Position numbers and translations under genes: made by a program. The notes below the pieces were generated by a model. That model was not told the DNA's origin and searched no databases. It saw nothing but the letters and a program-made list of their open reading frames with translations. Positions 60,650-64,000 of a stretch of 64,000 nt of DNA are shown here, one piece after another; position 1 is the first letter of the stretch; the number at the start of each line of letters is the position of its first letter. The DNA is from Streptomyces naganishii JCM 4654 (GTDB lineage: Bacteria > Actinomycetota > Actinomycetes > Streptomycetales > Streptomycetaceae), in contig NZ_BMVF01000027.1 in the NCBI RefSeq assembly GCF_014650575.1, positions 1 to 64,000 on the forward strand, in the 5' to 3' direction.

Positions 60650-62413
60650 GTGACGGATGCGGAGGACCGCAAGCCGCAGTCGGACGAGGCGAGGAGCGCG
60701 TTCACGCCTCCCAAGGGGACCTCGCGGGCCTCGGTGACACAGGTCACCCAGGTGATCCCGGTGCCGCCCGCACCGGCGCCCTCGCCGGCCGCGGACGGGG
60801 AGTCGTCGACGACGTCCGAGTTCGCCGTACCCGAGGGGCTGGCCGTGCCGAGGACGGGCAGCGAGTCGGAGACCACGTCCGAGTTCGCCCTTCCCGACGG
60901 CCTCGCGGCCCCCGAGGCGCCGGCCGCCGAGCCCGAGGGCTCCGCGTTCAGCCCGCCCAGCACCTACAGCGCACGGCAGGCCCCGCCCGCGTTCACCCCG
61001 CCCACCGGCATTCCCACCGTCAGCCTCACCAAGGACGTCCCCTGGCAGGACCGCATGCGCACCATGCTGCGCATGCCGGTGACCGAGCGGCCCGCGCCCG
61101 AGCCGGTGCAGAAGGCCGAGGAGGGCGGACCCGCCGTCCCGCGCGTGCTCGACCTGAGCCTGCGCATCGGCGAGCTGCTGCTCGCGGGCGGTGAGGGTGC
61201 CGAGGACGTGGAGGCGGCGATGTTCGCCGTCTGCCGCTCCTACGGCCTGGACCGCTGCGAGCCGACCGTCACCTTCACGCTGCTGTCGGTCTCCTACCAG
61301 CCGTCCCTGGTGGACGACCCGGTGACGGCCTCCCGCACGGTGCGCCGCCGGGGCACCGACTACACGCGTCTGGCGGCCGTGTTCCGGCTCGTCGACGACC
61401 TGAGCGACCCGGAGACCCACGTCTCCCTGGAGGAGGCCTACCGGCGCCTGGCGGAGATCCGCCGCAACCGGCACCCCTACCCCGGCTGGGCGCTGACCGG
61501 GGCCGCCGGGCTGCTCGCGGGCGCGGCCTCCATCCTCGTCGGCGGCGATCTGCTGGTGTTCGTGGCGGCCGCGCTCGGCGCGATGCTCGGCGACCGGCTG
61601 GCGTGGCTGTGCGCGGGGCGCGGGCTGCCGGAGTTCTACCAGTTCACGGTGGCCGCGACGCCGCCGGCCGCGCTCGGCGTCGCGCTCACGGTGGCGCACG
61701 CGGACGTGAACGCGTCCGCGGTCATCACCGGTGGGCTGTTCGCGCTGCTGCCCGGGCGGGCGCTGGTGGCGGGTGTGCAGGACGGCCTGACCGGCTTCTA
61801 CATCACCGCCTCCGCGCGCCTGCTGGAGGTCATGTACTTCTTCGTCGGCATCGTCACCGGCGTGCTGCTGGTCCTCTACTTCGGCGTGAAGCTGGGCGCC
61901 CAGCTCAACCCGGACGCGGCCCTCGGCGTCAACGAGCGGCCGGTGGTGCAGATCGTCGCCTCCATGCTGCTGTCGCTGACCTTCGCGGTGCTGCTCCAGC
62001 AGGAGCGCTCCACCGTGCTGCTGGTGACGCTCAACGGCGGGGTGGCGTGGGTGGTCTACGGCGCGATGCACTACGTCGGCCACATCTCGCCGGTGGCGTC
62101 CACGGCGGTGGCGGCGGGCCTGGTGGGGCTGTTCGGACAGTTGCTGTCGCGCTACCGGTTCGCCTCCGCGCTGCCCTACACCACGGCGGCGATCGGGCCG
62201 CTGCTGCCGGGCTCGGCGACGTACTTCGGGCTGCTCGCGATCGCGCAGAACAACATCGACAAGGGGCTGGTGTCGCTGGCCAAGGCGGTGTCGCTCGCCA
62301 TGGCCATCGCGATCGGCGTGAACCTGGGCTCGGAGATCTCCCGGCTGTTCCTCAGGCTGCCCGGCGGCACGGCGGCGGGACGCCGCGCGGCCAAGCGGAC
62401 GCGCGGGTTCTAG
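60650..62413 (+). CDS. ThrE-type threonine/serine exporter
   Basis: The 587-residue transporter has a long Pro/Ser/Thr-rich N-terminal region of about 170 residues (TSEFAVPEGLAVP and TSEFALPDGLAAP are near-duplicates). A ThrE domain (ILDLSLRIGELLLAGGEGAEDVEAAM-type, YGLDRCEPTVTFTLLS) and about ten membrane helices follow. Family members export threonine and serine by proton antiport; the substrate here is inferred. GTG 60650 has GGGAG nine bases upstream. Its stop overlaps that of convergent dedA (CTAG). Confidence 0.88.
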   Translation: MTDAEDRKPQSDEARSAFTPPKGTSRASVTQVTQVIPVPPAPAPSPAADGESSTTSEFAVPEGLAVPRTGSESETTSEFALPDGLAAPEAPAAEPEGSAFSPPSTYSARQAPPAFTPPTGIPTVSLTKDVPWQDRMRTMLRMPVTERPAPEPVQKAEEGGPAVPRVLDLSLRIGELLLAGGEGAEDVEAAMFAVCRSYGLDRCEPTVTFTLLSVSYQPSLVDDPVTASRTVRRRGTDYTRLAAVFRLVDDLSDPETHVSLEEAYRRLAEIRRNRHPYPGWALTGAAGLLAGAASILVGGDLLVFVAAALGAMLGDRLAWLCAGRGLPEFYQFTVAATPPAALGVALTVAHADVNASAVITGGLFALLPGRALVAGVQDGLTGFYITASARLLEVMYFFVGIVTGVLLVLYFGVKLGAQLNPDAALGVNERPVVQIVASMLLSLTFAVLLQQERSTVLLVTLNGGVAWVVYGAMHYVGHISPVASTAVAAGLVGLFGQLLSRYRFASALPYTTAAIGPLLPGSATYFGLLAIAQNNIDKGLVSLAKAVSLAMAIAIGVNLGSEISRLFLRLPGGTAAGRRAAKRTRGF

Positions 62414-63456
62414 GGCCGGCCCTGGCCGCGGTCGTAGTCGCCGTACTCCCCGTGGCCGCCGTACTCGCCCTGCTGGTTCCCGTAGGGCTGCTGCGGGTGC
62501 TGCTGCCCGGCCGGGTACTGCTGCTGCGGGTACTGCTGCCCGGGGGCGTACTGCTGCTGGTCGGGGTACTGCTGCCCGGGCGCGTACTGCTGCTCGGGGT
62601 ACTGGCCGCCGCCGTAGTACTGGTCGTGGCCGTACTGGCCGCCGCCCTGCGCGTGGTCGTGCTCGCCGTGCTGCTCGCCGGCGTAGGGGTAGGACGGCTC
62701 GATGCGGCGCAGGCGGGTCGTCGCGTCGTCCATCGCGGGCCGCCGCGGGTCCTGCCCGTACGGCTGCTGGGCCTGCTGCTGCCCGTACTGGTGCGCGTAG
62801 TGCGGCTCCTGCTCCACGGGCGGCTCCTGGGCGCCCTTCTTCGACTTGGAGCGGGCGCGCAGGTACTCGATGGCGATCGGGACCACGGAGACGAGGACGA
62901 TCAGGATGAGGATCGCCTCGATGTTGTTCTTGACGAAGTCGTGCTTGCCCAGCCAGGAGCCGAGCAGGGTCACACCGGCGCCCCACAGCACGCCGCCGAT
63001 GACGTTGAAGACGGCGAACGAGCGGTACCGCATGCCGCTGACGCCCGCGATGATCGGCGTGAACGTCCGCACCACGGGCACGAAGCGGGCCAGGACCAGG
63101 GACTTGGGGCCGTACTTCTCGAAGAACTCGTGCGCCTTGGTGACGTTCTCCTGCTTGAACAGGCGGGAGTCGGGGCGGTTGAACAGCGAGGGTCCGACCT
63201 TCCTGCCGAACATGTAGCCCGCCTGGTCGCCCAGGACGGCGGCGAGGCAGATGAGGGCGATCGCGCCCCACAGCGGGAAGTCCATCTGCTTGGTCGTGAT
63301 CAGCAGACCGCAGGTGAACAGCAGCGAGTCGCCCGGCAGGAAGAAACCGATGAGCAGGCCGGACTCGGCGAAGACGATGAGGAGCAGGCCCCAGATCCCG
63401 AAGTTGTCGAGGAGGTTGTTCGGATCCAGCCAGCTCGGGCCGAGTGCGAGCGTCAT
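62410..63456 (-). CDS. DedA-family membrane protein with Gln/Tyr/Gly-rich tail
   Basis: Residues 1-205 form a DedA/SNARE-associated domain: GLLIGFFLPGDSLLFTCGLL, LGDQAGYMFGRKVGPSLF, VLARFVPVVRTFTPIIAGVSGMRYRSFAVFNVIGGVLWG (conserved FxRxxP-type and G-x-W-G elements). DedA proteins act in membrane lipid carrier or proton-coupled transport. The last 140 residues are hydrophilic, rich in Gln, Tyr, Pro and Gly (QQYAPGQQYP repeats), probably disordered in the cytoplasm. ATG 63456 has AGGAG upstream. Confidence 0.92.
   Translation of the reverse strand: MTLALGPSWLDPNNLLDNFGIWGLLLIVFAESGLLIGFFLPGDSLLFTCGLLITTKQMDFPLWGAIALICLAAVLGDQAGYMFGRKVGPSLFNRPDSRLFKQENVTKAHEFFEKYGPKSLVLARFVPVVRTFTPIIAGVSGMRYRSFAVFNVIGGVLWGAGVTLLGSWLGKHDFVKNNIEAILILIVLVSVVPIAIEYLRARSKSKKGAQEPPVEQEPHYAHQYGQQQAQQPYGQDPRRPAMDDATTRLRRIEPSYPYAGEQHGEHDHAQGGGQYGHDQYYGGGQYPEQQYAPGQQYPDQQQYAPGQQYPQQQYPAGQQHPQQPYGNQQGEYGGHGEYGDYDRGQGRP
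62495..62625 (-). repeat. in-frame repeats encoding the DedA Gln/Tyr tail
   Basis: GTACTGCTGC recurs about every 12-36 bases, encoding QQYPxQQQYAPGQQYP-type units. All copies keep the frame. Confidence 0.7.
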
Positions 63457-63602
63457 CACGGTTCCGGGCTCCTGAGGGGTGGGGAGGTGCGGCGGCCGTA
63501 CGGCCGTGCTGCCGCACAAAGTATCAACGTCGGATGTACGGCCCGGGTTCCCCCGTAGCCCACCGGATCCCCGGCTTCCGCCGGGACCGGTGGGCGCGCC
63601 TC

Positions 63603-64000
63603 TCAGGAGGTGTGGCGCGCGGCGTTCGCCACGATCGCGTCGCGCATGTAGGCCGCGAGGCCCGGCCGGATGCCGTCGTACGTCGCCGTGAAGCGCTCGT
63701 CGGCGACGTACATCTCGCCGAGGCAGGTGTGCATCTCGTGCCCGCAGTCGTAGTAGCTGTCAGCGATGAAGCGGCGGTGCTCCTCGGCCACGTCCATGGC
63801 CGCCTCGGAACCGGCCGGGGCGCCGGAGTCGAGGAGTGCGGCCATGCGCCGGTGGATGTCGTCCTGCCGGGCGTTGACCCGCTGCCAGTCCTCCTTGGTG
63901 TACGAGGCGGTGCGGCGCTGGGACTGGCGGTAGGCCTCGGTGTTCCCCCAGCGCTCCCTGACCTCGTCGGCGTACTGCTCGGGGTCGGAGTCCCCGAACA
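63603..64000 (-). CDS. TipA-type MerR regulator, TipAS domain, 5' part outside window
   Basis: The frame runs off the right edge. Visible residues FGDSDPEQYADEVRERWGNTEAYRQSQRRTASYTKEDWQR and DCGHEMHTCLGEMYVADERF match the thiopeptide-binding TipAS domain of Streptomyces TipAL, including the Cys residues that capture ligand (DCGHEMHTC). The full gene should encode an N-terminal MerR DNA-binding domain to the right. An internal ATG at 63845 could not give a complete TipAS fold, so I read this as the end of a longer gene. Confidence 0.9.
   Translation of the reverse strand, partial: FGDSDPEQYADEVRERWGNTEAYRQSQRRTASYTKEDWQRVNARQDDIHRRMAALLDSGAPAGSEAAMDVAEEHRRFIADSYYDCGHEMHTCLGEMYVADERFTATYDGIRPGLAAYMRDAIVANAARHTS

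Noticed and set aside
60647..63517. 956-codon open frame antisense to the ThrE and DedA genes
   Set aside because: Spans two well-supported genes on both strands with no recognisable domain; a third-position GC artefact.

Overview
The window is chromosomal DNA of a Streptomyces species or very close relative. The evidence is very high G+C with the typical third-position bias, many GTG starts, and hallmark genes: the sigE-cseA-cseB-cseC cell-envelope stress operon, lsr2, clpC, radA-disA, nadB-nadC-coaX, the folate cluster with ftsH, and a TipA-type regulator. From memory, gene order resembles the sigE to ftsH part of the S. coelicolor core chromosome; this was not checked by alignment. I see no prophage, CRISPR array, rRNA or tRNA. 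The only clear mobile DNA is a damaged IS110-type transposase at the left edge.

Layout. 1-1.0 kb: IS110 remnant. 1.1-11.4 kb: TetR regulator plus sugar isomerase, Ppx/GppA phosphatase, a Cys-rich protein, a sigma-like/zinc-finger/BACON membrane protein, radA, disA (c-di-AMP synthase), an anchored Gly/Ser-rich protein and mutY. 11.4-15.3 kb: sigE-cseABC. 15.3-20.7 kb: VOC and AraC genes, a DHA2 exporter with a divergent TetR regulator and operator palindromes, a secreted M23 peptidase and a secreted HAD phosphatase. 20.7-27 kb: clpC, lsr2, an N-acetylglutamate-synthase-like GNAT, a BlaI-type repressor and small hypotheticals. 27.3-33.1 kb: NAD/CoA precursor operon (DUF2520 protein, panC, nadB, nadC, coaX). 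33.3-41.3 kb: aldolase-like PLP enzyme, ArsR-type regulator, TmrB-like ATPase, a NarL-type two-component pair, a MidA-like methyltransferase and nuoD2. 41.3-48.1 kb: two PH-domain membrane proteins, a coiled-coil membrane protein, a membrane esterase and a LysX/MprF-like lysyltransferase. 48.3-58.2 kb: folP-NTF2-folB-folK-DUF3180 convergent with folE, then ftsH, hpt, tilS and a zincin. 58.3-64 kb: DD-carboxypeptidase, inorganic pyrophosphatase, ThrE-type exporter, DedA protein and the 3' part of a TipAS-domain gene.

Themes. (1) At least fifteen genes have a TANNNT hexamer exactly 6 or 7 bases before the start codon and no ribosome binding site, the layout of leaderless transcripts. (2) Many genes carry in-frame repeats or low-complexity expansions: the MidA-like methyltransferase (about 200 residues), TilS, FolP, DedA, the 43.2 kb membrane protein, and repeats beside the tetR and panC genes. 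(3) Envelope stress and envelope remodelling genes recur (SigE-Cse, LysX with a SigE-like promoter, M23, DD-carboxypeptidase). (4) A MidA/NDUFAF7-like methyltransferase is convergent with, and overlaps, a lone NuoD paralogue that keeps the arginine methylated in the mitochondrial counterpart. This is the most attractive candidate for an undescribed functional module here.
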